A stretch of 64,000 nt of DNA from Seminavis robusta (Eukaryota; Bacillariophyta; Bacillariophyceae; Naviculales; Naviculaceae). This document shows, in pieces, positions 44,301 through 54,649 of the stretch (positions are counted from its first letter, which is position 1; each line of letters begins with the position of its first letter). The stretch covers positions 1 to 64,000 of the forward strand of contig CAICTM010000473.1 in assembly GCA_903772945.1 (NCBI GenBank), written 5' to 3'. Made by a program: the position numbers and the translations under genes. Below the pieces are notes generated by a model that made no database searches, had not been told where the DNA came from, and saw only the letters and a program-made list of their open reading frames with translations.

Positions 44301-45505
44301 GCAGTAGTAGCACTCTGATGATGAGTGTTGGATCCACTTTCGGTGGTCACGGAGTAGACGGATGTATCATCCATGCTGGACACGGCACTTCCTTCAGTAG
44401 CAACGCTATGCTTGGAGTTCCAAGCATTGCGTGCTAACGGTGGCCTTGGCTGTTGTTGTGCCATTGTTGGCTGCTGCGCCATTTGACTGGATTTGAGGTT
44501 TCGCCTGGACTCTTGCGCCCTTGCTTGTGCCTCTGCAATTTCGCCGTGAATGTCTCCAAAAAAGGCCCGTTTGCCCGTGTTCTCTGTGGTTCTTCGCGTC
44601 CCTGGTGACGATGCGCGGGGACTGTTTTCCAGAGTTGTGGCCGAGGAGGATGCTTCGAGACGCTGCTGCTTTCGTGCCACCCGAGCCGCGTAGGAATTCT
44701 GTTCACCACTGGCAAACGAGTTGGAATCCGGGGCTTGTTCCGGAGGTCTCGGTTCGGTTTCCTCCATTTTGGTTTCTTCGTTTGCATCATCTATTCTCTT
44801 TGTAGAGTCTTCTTCGAGTCTGTGTGATTGAAGAGGATTCCCAAGAATCATTTCTTCGGTACAGCTCTGCCAGCGTCTCTGGCCTTTTGGTCTGCGCCTT
44901 GCCCCTTCTTCTTGACTTGCCACCCGTCTGACTGGCAGTCGATTGGCACCAAAGGAATCTAGCAGCCGCATGGCTTCGGCGAGTTTATCGATTTCCACGG
45001 AAGACTCGGGAAGCATCTGTTGGTGCAAGAGACGCTCTTTTTCGCTCATTGCCGTGCTTGACTTCTTCTCGTCGTCAGTATTCCGTGAAAGTGCCAGGCT
45101 ATCCACATCAATGACAAGGCTTTCTCTTTGTCTACTACTACGAGCGGTAGCAGATTGGGTGATGTCTTGCTCTTCCTTTTCCATAGACTGTTGTTCTTGT
45201 TGTCTCGCGATTTCTTCATCCACGTCAACTTCCACGACATCCATAGGCAAAGAAGAACCGTGGGACGACAAACTCAAACTGGCCGCCGTGTCGTCCGTAG
45301 AGTACGTTCCTTCCAACGCCGGAGATTTTCTTGACGTCTCCTTTTCAGTCTCTCGGCCTTTGGCAAGGGGTTCATCAGCTGAAGGCAACTCTCGGCTCAA
45401 CCTGGAAGGACTTTCCAAGTGGGTCGCCAAAAGGCTCTTATCGACCTTCTCCGCATTTCGATGCTCCTCCATGGTACAACGAACTCTACCAAGCCAATCG
45501 ATCAA
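41362..45505 (-). CDS. Type II membrane protein with two SBP family 3 (AapJ-like) modules, paralogue C
   Basis: Seven exons: 45505-43400, 43311-43156, 43069-42504, 42424-42396, 42340-41709, 41619-41571 and 41486-41362, giving 1220 aa with frame kept. The long acidic Gln/Ser-rich cytoplasmic tail contains LPGAYPATGRAPFANP and AVCVEEDDLEQNIREEII. The TM helix is 612-634. Module 1 runs from GVLRCGI and VDVDWCRAIAAAIMG to AIIGNYGELYDRH. Module 2 has GVLRCAV, GLDVDFCRALATSLF, ADVFAGAHWTLQND, FSQPYFY and ends ELGNYGELYERNVG...PGPQFYPVPGLLR, matching the C-terminus of bacterial AapJ. The exon at 42396-42424 is only 29 nt and its downstream intron 55 bp. The initiator could also be the Met 11 codons later. 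It converges on the guanylate cyclase gene. Confidence 0.87.
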
Positions 45506-46041
45506 CTGGGAGCTAGCTAGTAGACTACCTGCTGAGTTGTCTATCGATAGCGTCCATCTATCTAGCTAGTATCTATGTCGAGCATGAGTTGTTGTCTGGC
45601 TGCAGTGGTAGGAAACGGTTTTGAGTAAAAGTGCCATTGCTTCGGGATTTGCTGCGACTCACTCACTCATCAAAATAGCAATATTATTGCTATTCAAAAG
45701 GAGGATCGTGTTCGTCGATCGATGGTGGGCTGAGTAAACCACACCAACACATCGTGGAAGGGGCCAACGAAGACTTCAACCTTCTAACGGTACAGTCGTA
45801 TCTACTTCCGGTTGGAGTGGCCCGATCTTAACCCACGGAATCCCGACAAACCCATTGCAGTTCATTGAGAGCTTTCAGAGCTTGCATGCAAACTTTGCAA
45901 TGCGATGCGGGATGAAGGCTCATTGGTCTGTATGGCTGCCAAACTGAACTGGGCCCAAGGTTCCACTGGACCGGCCTTTCGTGGGCTCTGTGGCGAGTTT
46001 TTGGGTACGGTACCGGTACTTCCGCTAGCTAGCTTGCAGCA
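45506..46041. other. Intergenic, no gene seen
   Basis: Upstream region of SBP paralogue C and downstream of the degraded TLC-like gene. CTAG-rich, no gene or repeat recognised. Confidence 0.45.
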
Positions 46042-47287
46042 CTACCAGTATCCAAATGATCTGAACACAAAGTACAGTACCAGGTACTGGGTGATAAATA
46101 GGTTTTGAAAGTCTTGGTTTGGGGTGCCTTTTCCCGATGTAAATGAGTTATTGTTTAACCTAACGATGCTTATTGAAAACAAGAGTTGATCATCCTCACG
46201 CCTTGCAAATGTGAGAATCTGAATTTGCGGATAACCTTTCTGCACCTGTGGCTTGGTCCAATCCAAAGAGCTTGGTTGATTTGACTTTTCTGAAGTCCTC
46301 TGGATACTTGGCTTGTTGGTCTCATACTCAGCCAACCAATTCTCACTCTCTGCTTGGAACAAAGTCTTTGATGCAGGAGTACTGTCCTTTACCCTGCTCT
46401 GTATCAGGCTTTTGGATAGTCGCACAAAGTTACCCATGACGTGTACAAGTCTGTACAAGATCAGGGAGGAGTAGACTTGGGCTACATACACCACAGCAAG
46501 CATGAGTGCCATGAAAAGTGTCCAAAACAGCCCCCAGTTTGTGTCTGCGGGGACCTTGCCCTCCATACAGCTAAAATGAAGAAGAAGAAAAAAACACACA
46601 CGATAGCCACAAGACAATAGCCACAGCTGTCTTGAACAATAGAGACGGAGCAGCTGAGAGGTAGAACCAAACATCTGCCCTTGTTCATATGAATTGAGCC
46701 GGGCGTGCAAGGAAGCTCAGCTGCTCAGTAATTGTGTGAAAGGTCAACAAAGTTGCAACTTGCATGTAGATGACATTTTGAAAGAAGCTGTGCACACTGC
46801 TTAGTTGGAGAAGCAAGAGTGTGACAAGGTGATGAACCGGCAAAGGTAGGCCCAACTTCTTGCGGAACACGAGCTCCCAAATATATGCAAGATTGCCACA
46901 AGCTGGATGGGAAACTGGAGGCTGTTGATGCTTGAAAGAGAAGTTGCATCTTCCAATGTATTTGAAGATGATATCAGTGGATCCGTAGAGTTGGGCTGAA
47001 CAGTAGTGCCACTATGCTGCAGGGTCTATATGATGGCATTGCCTCTCTTGTCATCATCCAAGCATTCCAACTGTTCGTGGATGTAGGTACGTATTGGGGG
47101 CACGAAGAAGCAATGTCTGTCCCAGGTTTGAAATGAACAAAAACATAAGGAAATAGTTCAAGCACCAGCAGATGCACTGATTCGTGCTGTAGAGAGCAGA
47201 TTATGGTTCAGGTTGTGAATGAAGGTATTTCTCAGATGCAGAAGCAATTGATTCATTCAAAGTGGATTCCTTGGGCGACGCAGCCAT
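46042..47287 (-). pseudogene. TLC-like multi-pass membrane protein, probably degraded
   Basis: On the minus strand a possible start (MAASPKESTLNESIASASEKYL, from 47287) is followed by short pieces. A clear membrane-protein segment then runs from 47011: WHYCSAQLYGSTDIIFKYI, GNLAYIWELVFRKK, LPLPVHHLVTLLL, ITEQLSFL. The HH pair after a W-E-L helix and the TEQ helix recall TLC-type proteins of diatoms. The frame is interrupted by an in-frame TGA (46685-46687), continues as a further hydrophobic helix (ADVWFYLSAAPSLLFK), and after a gap of about 31 bases resumes with TNWGLFWTLFMALMLAVVYVAQVYSSLILYRL. The TGA and the too-short gap favour a pseudogene. A live gene with an unusual splice is the alternative. 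Confidence 0.45.
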
Positions 47288-47914
47288 TGATGAGCCTGTC
47301 AGAACTGGGGTAAGAGTAACCTTCGTTTTTGGACTACTAGCTAGTAGGTTACATGTACACCGGCGCCAATGAATGAGTTTGCTATTATGGCTTTTGGGTT
47401 CTTGAGTTTGTGAGAGGTTTCAGCGTTGCAGCTTCAGGTGGCTTGGTGGCTTGATGATTAGTTGGTTCCAAGTTCCAAGTTGCCTGTTCCTTGGCCAATT
47501 GGCCAATGTTTAACGTAAGCTGTATGTGCGGCAGTCTAACAACAAGTGATGCGCAAAGCAATAAGGGCCATTGATCTCTATTACCGGGAACTGTGACTGG
47601 GCAGCTCCCTTCAGACATTCACATGTAGAACTATTCGATTGAATCGAATCGAATCAGAATCAACCCACCAGTTGCAAATCACACTGAGCCAGCTTGTTGT
47701 TTGTTGTTGTACCGCTGCCGAGCGCCAAGTCACCGGAAGCCATACTGCCTTGGAGGGCCAAGCCACTTCAAGTCTGAAGCTGCCTGCGATCAGTCGGATA
47801 GGTTGACATGCAAGGGTAAGCATGCACGACTGCGAGGCGGACAAAATCTAGCTAGAAGTGGAATGCGAGAAAGAGTCAAATAAACATGCATGCGTCTATT
47901 ATTTAAGTTGCTGC
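47288..47914. other. Intergenic, no gene seen
   Basis: No convincing gene. A short GAATCGAATC run lies near 47641-47655. Confidence 0.4.
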
Positions 47915-48394
47915 TTATTGGGAAACTGTAGCGGTTCGTAGGGACTTTTTGAGTCGGCGGAAAATTCCCTGTCGTCCTCGTCGGCGACCGGCCTCTTCGG
48001 CTGCTGTTGTATGCTTAGCTTGAGATGGCACCACGAGAATGCCTGTTACAGTGGAAGGATCCTCTTCTTGTTGCATGTAGTAATCACGAGAGTCTTTTCG
48101 TTCTGGAAGCTTGTACCCATTGGATCTTCTCCAACCCACAATTCGAGCTCGCAACCGTTCATTGGGTATCAGGCCCGACGCGGTCAGTGGCTTCTTCGTC
48201 AAGGGACATTCTGTGTTGCCAAGGTTCAGCCATTCCAGAATGGCTTCTCGTTCAAAACTGTGGCCGTAGCGGCTCACCAATGGATCCTCCATGAGCTCCA
48301 GTGTCAAGGGACAGATGTAGTCGCCGGGAATGTCCGCCTCATTCATCATCAGGATTCTTGTCGAGCTACTGCTGGTGGCTTCGTCGAATGTCAT
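47915..48394 (-). CDS. U-box domain protein, probable E3 ubiquitin ligase (159 aa)
   Basis: Residues 22-90 form a U-box: IPGDYICPLTLELMEDPLVSRYGHSFEREAILEWL...CPLTKKPLTASGLIPNERLRARIVGW. The U-box is the RING-like fold without zinc that recruits ubiquitin-loaded E2 enzymes. All hydrophobic core positions and the characteristic CPLTLELM and P-L-V turns are present. Outside the domain there is a short Ser-rich N-terminus and a basic C-terminal tail (RRRGRQGIFRRLKKSLR). There is no ARM, WD40 or kinase partner domain, so substrate recognition is not apparent. Single exon. Confidence 0.88.
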   Translation of the reverse strand: MTFDEATSSSSTRILMMNEADIPGDYICPLTLELMEDPLVSRYGHSFEREAILEWLNLGNTECPLTKKPLTASGLIPNERLRARIVGWRRSNGYKLPERKDSRDYYMQQEEDPSTVTGILVVPSQAKHTTAAEEAGRRRGRQGIFRRLKKSLRTATVSQ

Positions 48395-49424
48395 TGTGAT
48401 GGCTCCTTCTGTGTTTATTTTGGTTGTTGCTGTTGTCGATGAGAGTCAATCAGTTTTTGTGAGAGTTTAGGCAAAGAATCCCAAGGCCATCGATGAATTC
48501 CAAAGCAGTTGATGTTCAAACCAAAGAATACCGCAATCGGCAATGACGACAGCATTGTTGCCACCTCACACTTTGGGCCATTAGCTGGGGCATACTGGGC
48601 CGAAACTGGCAATTACGATTTCTTGTGTGTCCGCTAGATGTCTGCTTTGGGCAGAAAGCCCGAAAACAGACTTAGAATGATGTTGACAAGAACTCCGCAG
48701 TTCTTTCAATGCATCACCAGGGTTATTCGGACTAGTCTTGATGTCCTGAGTCTTGGTTCAAGAGGCATTCGTTCCTTAAACCGTGTATTGTGTTGGGGAG
48801 TTGGTACAACCTGTCTGAGTAGCTTTTGATTAGAGGTTGGAGGCAGCACTAATTCAATTCTTGAAACACACTTGAAGAAGGATGAACTCACGGAACCAAA
48901 AAGCCAGCACAGAATTCTTGGGGATCTCAACATCCCCAACAGCTTCTCAAACCGGCAGAGTGCATCCGATACTGATACCTACCTTTTTAGAATACTCATC
49001 CGATTGCCCTATGAGTTGACGCTTGACGTACGTAGACTGGCAGCTACTGGCTATCCAGCCATCGCTGCCGAGGCACAGGAGAGCTCCCCAAAGCGAGAAG
49101 GAGAGGGCAGGGAGGACACAGATAGGTAGAAGGTTCTCACGGAAGTTCAAGTGGCTGATAGCGCTTCAGAGTTCGGCTTGTGTTGCACGCATTGAAGGCA
49201 TGTTAAAACGCAAGTACGGGCAGTTCTTTACTGGATACTGGTACTGGAGATCAAAAGCTTGGCATGGAAGTCTTCGTACAGCCTTGACTTCCTGGTCATC
49301 TCGACCTACAGCCTTGACTTCCTGGTCATCTCAACCTACAGCATAATGTGACTTGATCCTCACCCTGTCTTTTGGATCCCTACTCCAGACCTTTGAAGCC
49401 CCATTCTAGCTGTTAAAGGATTGC
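48395..49424. other. Intergenic with a small tandem duplication
   Basis: Two head-to-tail 30-bp copies (AGCCTTGACTTCCTGGTCAT plus a ten-base tail) lie at about 49280-49340. Otherwise I see no gene. Confidence 0.5.
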
Positions 49425-50840
49425 TTGAACAACCAAATCCATGCTCACCAAAAGTGGGACGGTCCATCATACCGGCACTTTTGCCACTGCAACAAATAAT
49501 GATACCGTACTGAAAAGCAACAAGGCACCTACCGATGCCCTGTCTCTACTCCAGGTATTGGACGAAAAGTCAAGCAAACAGGACGCGTATGAAGGGACAA
49601 CATGACGACGCGTATGAAGGGACAAATCAACCGGTTCTTACGTTGCGTTGATCCTTAGAAGCAAGAAACAACCAACTAACCAGATCTTGTCATTCATGCC
49701 CAGGCACCTCTTCTAGACTAATACCGTACCGGTTTAACTGGCACTAGCATGAGATGAGAAACCTTCCTTCTTGCCTGCATCGGTATTGTTTGTCTTGCAC
49801 TTGTGACTTGGAAAGATTCTTCTAGGTTAATCTGACTTCATTATTTCCAACAGCAAAGCATTCTTGCTTGTTAGGAGGCAATTTTATTTGCAGCAAGGTT
49901 ACATCACTTCTTGACAGAATCTTGCTTTTGCTCTCTCTCTCTCTCTTCATTCTCTTCCACCGTTGTGTTCAAGGATATGCATGCCTATAGCTAGGGCTGA
50001 AAAGCACTGATAGAACGTGATCCAAATCTTACCTTCGGCTGAATAAAAACTGGTCTTCACCCAAAACTGAAGCCGAAAGGGTTGCTGAAGGGGAATTTTG
50101 ATTTCTTGAAGGTAAAGTTGGAGATCTTTGAAGCTGAACAATCAAATCCAATGCTCACCTAAAGTGAGTGGGTCGATCATATGGTACTTTTGCCACTGAA
50201 ACCAAGATGCTGAAACTCAAGTGGGCACCCATTGGACTTAACTAAAGCAAACAGGATGCCTATGAGACCTATAATAACATGAAAACATGTACCAAGGTGA
50301 CACATCACCTCCTTCCAAGGCCCACCGGTGCATACTAGTGCTTTCCGTTGATCCTTAAACGAAACAGCCAACAAACCAGATCTTGTCATTCATGCCCAGA
50401 CACCTAGACTAATGCCGTGCCGGTTCAACTGGCACTAACAAGCATGATGGGAGAGGAGGAACCAATGAACCATTCTTCTCACCTGCAATGTTTTTGCTCG
50501 TCTGACAGTTGCGACTTGGAGAGATTCTTCTAGCTGGTTATTCCGACTTCATTATGTCCAACAGGGTTGCATTCTTGCTTGTTAGGATGGCAGTTTATTT
50601 GAAAAAAAATTTCATAACTTTTTGACAGAATCTTGCTTTCTGCCCCTTCTTTATTCTCTTCCACTGTTGTGTTCCAGGCGGCAAATGCATGCCCAGGGCT
50701 GCACTGATAGAATGTGATCCAAACGTCCCTTGGCTGATAAAGAAACTAAATTCCACCCAAAAAGGAAGCAAAAGGGCCATCGAAGCAGATTTCGATTTCT
50801 TGACGGTAAAGTTGACGTGACTCTCAACTTTCGGACCATG
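49425..50840. repeat. Diverged tandem segmental duplication, period about 705 bp
   Basis: Block 49425-50130 is repeated as 50131-50840. Shared landmarks in the same order: CAAATCCATGCTCACC, ACTTTTGCCACTG, AGACTAATRCCGTRCCGGTT followed by AACTGGCACTA, GGAGGCAATTTTATTTG/GGATGGCAGTTTATTTG, and CATTCTCTTCCACCGTTGTG. Both copies hold a short minus-strand frame ending in LEHN-[GS]-GRE (49947-50141; 50651-50839), too short and too diverged to call a gene. Confidence 0.6.
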
Positions 50841-50925
50841 GATAGGAAATTGTGCTGGAACTATCAGGACAACCTGCATGATTACAAGACATGGAGACTG
50901 GGAAGACGTCTTTCTCTCCGCAATC

Positions 50926-53551
50926 TCATGTTTCCACCTCCACCGCCTCCTCCAGATCCGCCGCCGCCTCCGGATCCACCTCCTCCAGACCCAGATCCGC
51001 CTCGTCCGCCCCCTGAACCTCCTCCAGATCCACCTCCGGATCCACCGCCTCCTCCAGAGCCACCTCCCCCAACCCCTCCCCAGATCCACCTGAACCTCCT
51101 CCGGATCCACCGCCTCCTCCAGAGCCAGATCCACCTCCCCCTGAACCTCCTCCGGATCCACCGCCTCCCCCAGAGCCACCTCCCCCGGATCCACCTCCTG
51201 AGCCAGATCCACCTCCTCCTGAGCCACCACCACCGTTATTCTGAAGCACGCGCAAGCAGGAACTGAGTATTTTGGCATGACGAAAGACAAGATGCAAAAC
51301 AGTCCTCCTTGAACTTACCTCATCGCCGTCATTGTTTCTATTGTTTCCATTGTCTCTGTCGCCGCCATCATTCCCACGTCCGTCGTTGTCATTGTTGGAA
51401 GACGACTGACCGTTGTTGCTGCTGCTGCTGCTGCTTCCACCATTGCGGTCTGAGGCTGCGGCGCCGGAAAGCTCTGAATCACTAGGAAGAGCCTGGGCGG
51501 CTGCCCCTGTATTATCATTGTTGCTGTTACCTCCGTCGCCGTTGTTTCCACCAAAGTTTGCCCGAGTCGGCTCTGGGGTTGGTGATGGCGTTGGCTCTGG
51601 AGTTGGCTCGGCAGATGGCGACTTTGTTGCTGCCACGGATGGTCTCTGAGTCAATTGAATGGAGATGCTAATCGTAGAGATCGGAGCCGGGGTTGGCTTG
51701 GACGTTGGATATGATGTTGGTTGCACAGATGGCGCTAAGGTTGCAAGTGGGGAGGGTCGACGGGTAGGTGCTTCGGTTGTAGGGACCGCGCTTGGCGGAA
51801 TCGTCGCGACCTGGGATGGAGGTTGCGAGGGTTGATTTGTCGTTGGCACATCGCTTGGAGCTTGTGTGCTGGGATCTTCGGTTGGCGACGAAGAAGGCGA
51901 GCCCGTTCGGCGAGTCGACGGTGCTGAAGACGGCAAGGTCGGGGGGACTTTGATCTGCGTCGGCGGTTGTGTCTGTCGAAGAGTAGTCTCTTCCAGACTC
52001 GGGCGAATTGTTGGGAGCGATGAGTGGAGTTGCTGAGTAGGAGAAATAGTCGCCTCGGTGAGAATTGGAATTGTCGGTGGTTCAACTGTCGATTTTGGAG
52101 TGGGGGCAATGGAAGGATTAAATGAAGGAGAAGCCGTGAGCGAAACCGTGGGACTTGAAGAAGCCGAAGAAGGAAGATGGGAAGGAGCGATTGACGGATG
52201 CTGTGAAGGGGCGATTGAGGGAGCCGAAGAAGGAGTTGTTGAATGGTGCAAAGAAGGAGCGACAGAGGATTGGGTCTCTACTATTGTGGGAGTTGCAGTT
52301 TCTTCGGTCTTTTGATCAGTTGGAGTGTAGCTTGGAATCATGCTGAACGTTTGTTGTTGCGGTGCATCTGTAGGGCTGTAGCTTGGGCCTGTGCTTGCTG
52401 CAACAAACAAGGAATAAACTATAGAAGTAAGAAAAGGACTAGAAATTGCAGTCACTTTTTGGCACTTGATACATACCTGGAAGCACAGTCTTTTCAACGG
52501 TGAGGATGGACTCGAGATTGGGCAACTCATCATTCATCCCGGAAGACTCGTGGTTGACTATCACCTCTGGATTGTATTCATGTACACCACCAAGCCCAGG
52601 TTCCGTCACGTCCTCGCTAGCCGGTGGTGCTTGGTATGTCGGACTGCGGCTGGGAGACAGTGAACCCGCGACGCCGGCACCTTGATTACTAGTAGCAGTG
52701 AGAGCAAAAAACAGAGCTGTACACAGCGTCGCGAGAATCAACAAGGCTGCCAGGATGAAGCAACGAAGAGTGCGACGAGTAAGAACCAATGCATCTTCCA
52801 TACCATCCTGCACCAGCACAGGTGAGGCGTGATAAACTTGGGGTTCGTCTGGTCTGGAGCCTGGACCATCATCCACCAAGCTGGCCCGAGGGACGTGGAT
52901 TGTGGACCGGACCGCCAGCTGATAACTATTGTTGTCGACAGAATACAAGGTCATCGCATCACAACTGTGTCTTGACACCAAGTCAGAAGCATTTCGCTCA
53001 ACACCACCTGGTTGGATGCGGTATGCGCCAGGCAGAGATTGCCGTGGATCAGACGTAGTTCTACTAGCCGGAGCAACGGATGCTTCAGGGACATGAATCT
53101 CATCTTGGAGCCTCGCAAGACTGGCTGCACCATGATTTCTCATGTAGGCAATGATTTTCGGGTGAAGAGGTTCTTCGTTAGCCTGATTCTCTGCGTTGTT
53201 GTAATCTTGGTGTTGAGAGCCATTGGCGTTAACGTAGTTGCCACCAACCTCAGACTCCGGTTCGTGTCTTGGATGCCCTGTCATGCTTCGCCAAGCACTC
53301 CTCAGAGAGCCTCGTACTTGACGCATAAAGCTGCGAGGGGCAAGCAACGGTCTGTCGCCTAGCGAATGAGACCGCTCAAGTCCGCTTGGCTTGTCCTTGG
53401 TCGCCATTTCCTCATCAGCAAATTCGCTGGAACCTTCCAAGGAAGATCCACCACAGCTAACAGTTTCATTGCAGTCACGGTCGGCATTGTTGCCTTCCTC
53501 TTGCTCTGCTAGGGATGCCGTCTTCTTGGGGTGTTTCTCATCTTCGCTCAT
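50926..53551 (-). CDS. Type II surface protein: mucin-like Ser/Thr/Pro domain and Gly-rich C-terminus (822 aa)
   Basis: Three exons: 53551-52477, 52397-51319, 51240-50926 (GT-AG, frame kept). The cytoplasmic N-terminus (about 265 aa) has a basic patch (RQVRGSLRSAWRSM) and SLPGAYRIQPGG, similar to the PGAY motif of the SBP receptors. The TM helix is about 267-290 (CFILAALLILATLCTALFFAL). The ectodomain is about 280 residues of APSxxPSxxPT-type low-complexity sequence, likely heavily O-glycosylated, then an Asn/Asp/Gly-rich linker, then Gly-Ser repeats. Near residue 770 the Gly-Ser pattern switches to acidic EE/VDPE sequence in the called frame, while the Gly-Ser pattern continues in another frame. 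A repeat-length change or assembly slip is likely. A cell-wall or adhesion role is inferred. Confidence 0.78.
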
Positions 53552-54649
53552 TGTTGGCGTTTGGCACTATTACCTCTTCCAGAAGTCAAGAGAGATCGTG
53601 TGAAATGAAAGAAAAATGAAGCAAAGAAACCTGGAAGAAGAGATCCTCGGCTTTCAGAGCTGTAAGTTGGTTGGCCAAAAGGAGAAGTCCACGTCTGTGC
53701 AGGGATCATTCGGAAGGAAACCCAAGGGAGTTGCGGGGAATGGGCTTTTTGTATCTTATGCCACTTTGAGCCTTGCTGATGAATTCCAGAAAGCTTCCAA
53801 ATCCTCCTTTCTTCCAGGTTGAGCACCTGGTAGCCATTTATACGTGATTTTTCGTTGATCCTTCTCCACATTCAGTCATTCTTCAATTTTTAGCCATTAT
53901 TTGTCCAAAAAAAGAAAAAAGGATTTGGACATGGATGACTCACACCAGGTGCAGTTTCCCGCAACTTTCAAACAACCCAAGACCTCACTGGGTCTTCTTG
54001 CAAGCTTTTTAGTCGCTTGTGAACAGGAGACCTAGCTTCCCTGCTGCTGTTATGCTGTTTGTGCGTTGTGCCCATGAAGCATTCCAGCGAGCCACTTAGC
54101 CAACCTCCAAACAAACCATTTTGGTTGGCGTCTGTCAACTCAGGTCTACATTTAGGTGGTAGTTCGATAGTTAGGTATTTCGGCGCAGTCAAGGTAAAAG
54201 AAACGGGCCCCTCGGGTTGCAGGATCGCACGATCCTGGTCCTTTGGCTGGCATCCTTCCTCTGGCAGGTTGGATCCTTGATGAGTTGGCTAGCTTGCCTG
54301 GAACCAGCCCTTCATTCTAGCTACCGGTAGTAGGATTCTTGGCTTTGCTTGGATAGACAATAGTAGTCTAGGACTGGTCAAGACGTACGGCTTGTCACTC
54401 AACTTCACAGCCAACCCGAACTAGACAATTGCACGTGCCAGCAAGGGAAAGCATCTGGGTTGTCAACTTGCTTGCTTGAAATCGGTGTAGCTACCTTTTG
54501 GAGAAACGGTCCAGCCACTACATGTAACTTGCTTTGGCAAGGTTTGAGCACACGTGGTGATGGTCCATGCAGATCTAGCAGGGTTGGAACATGCTAAACC
54601 GGCGGTGCATCTGTTGAAGGGCGGTTGTGGGACTTAAACCTAGACTTCA
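53552..54649. other. Intergenic, no gene seen
   Basis: Upstream of the surface-protein gene and downstream of the methyltransferase gene. No gene or clear repeat is recognised. Confidence 0.45.

Noticed and set aside
46685-46687. TGA as a selenocysteine codon in the TLC-like gene
   Set aside because: No selenoprotein family resemblance and no reason for a redox residue in a membrane helix region; a nonsense change is simpler.
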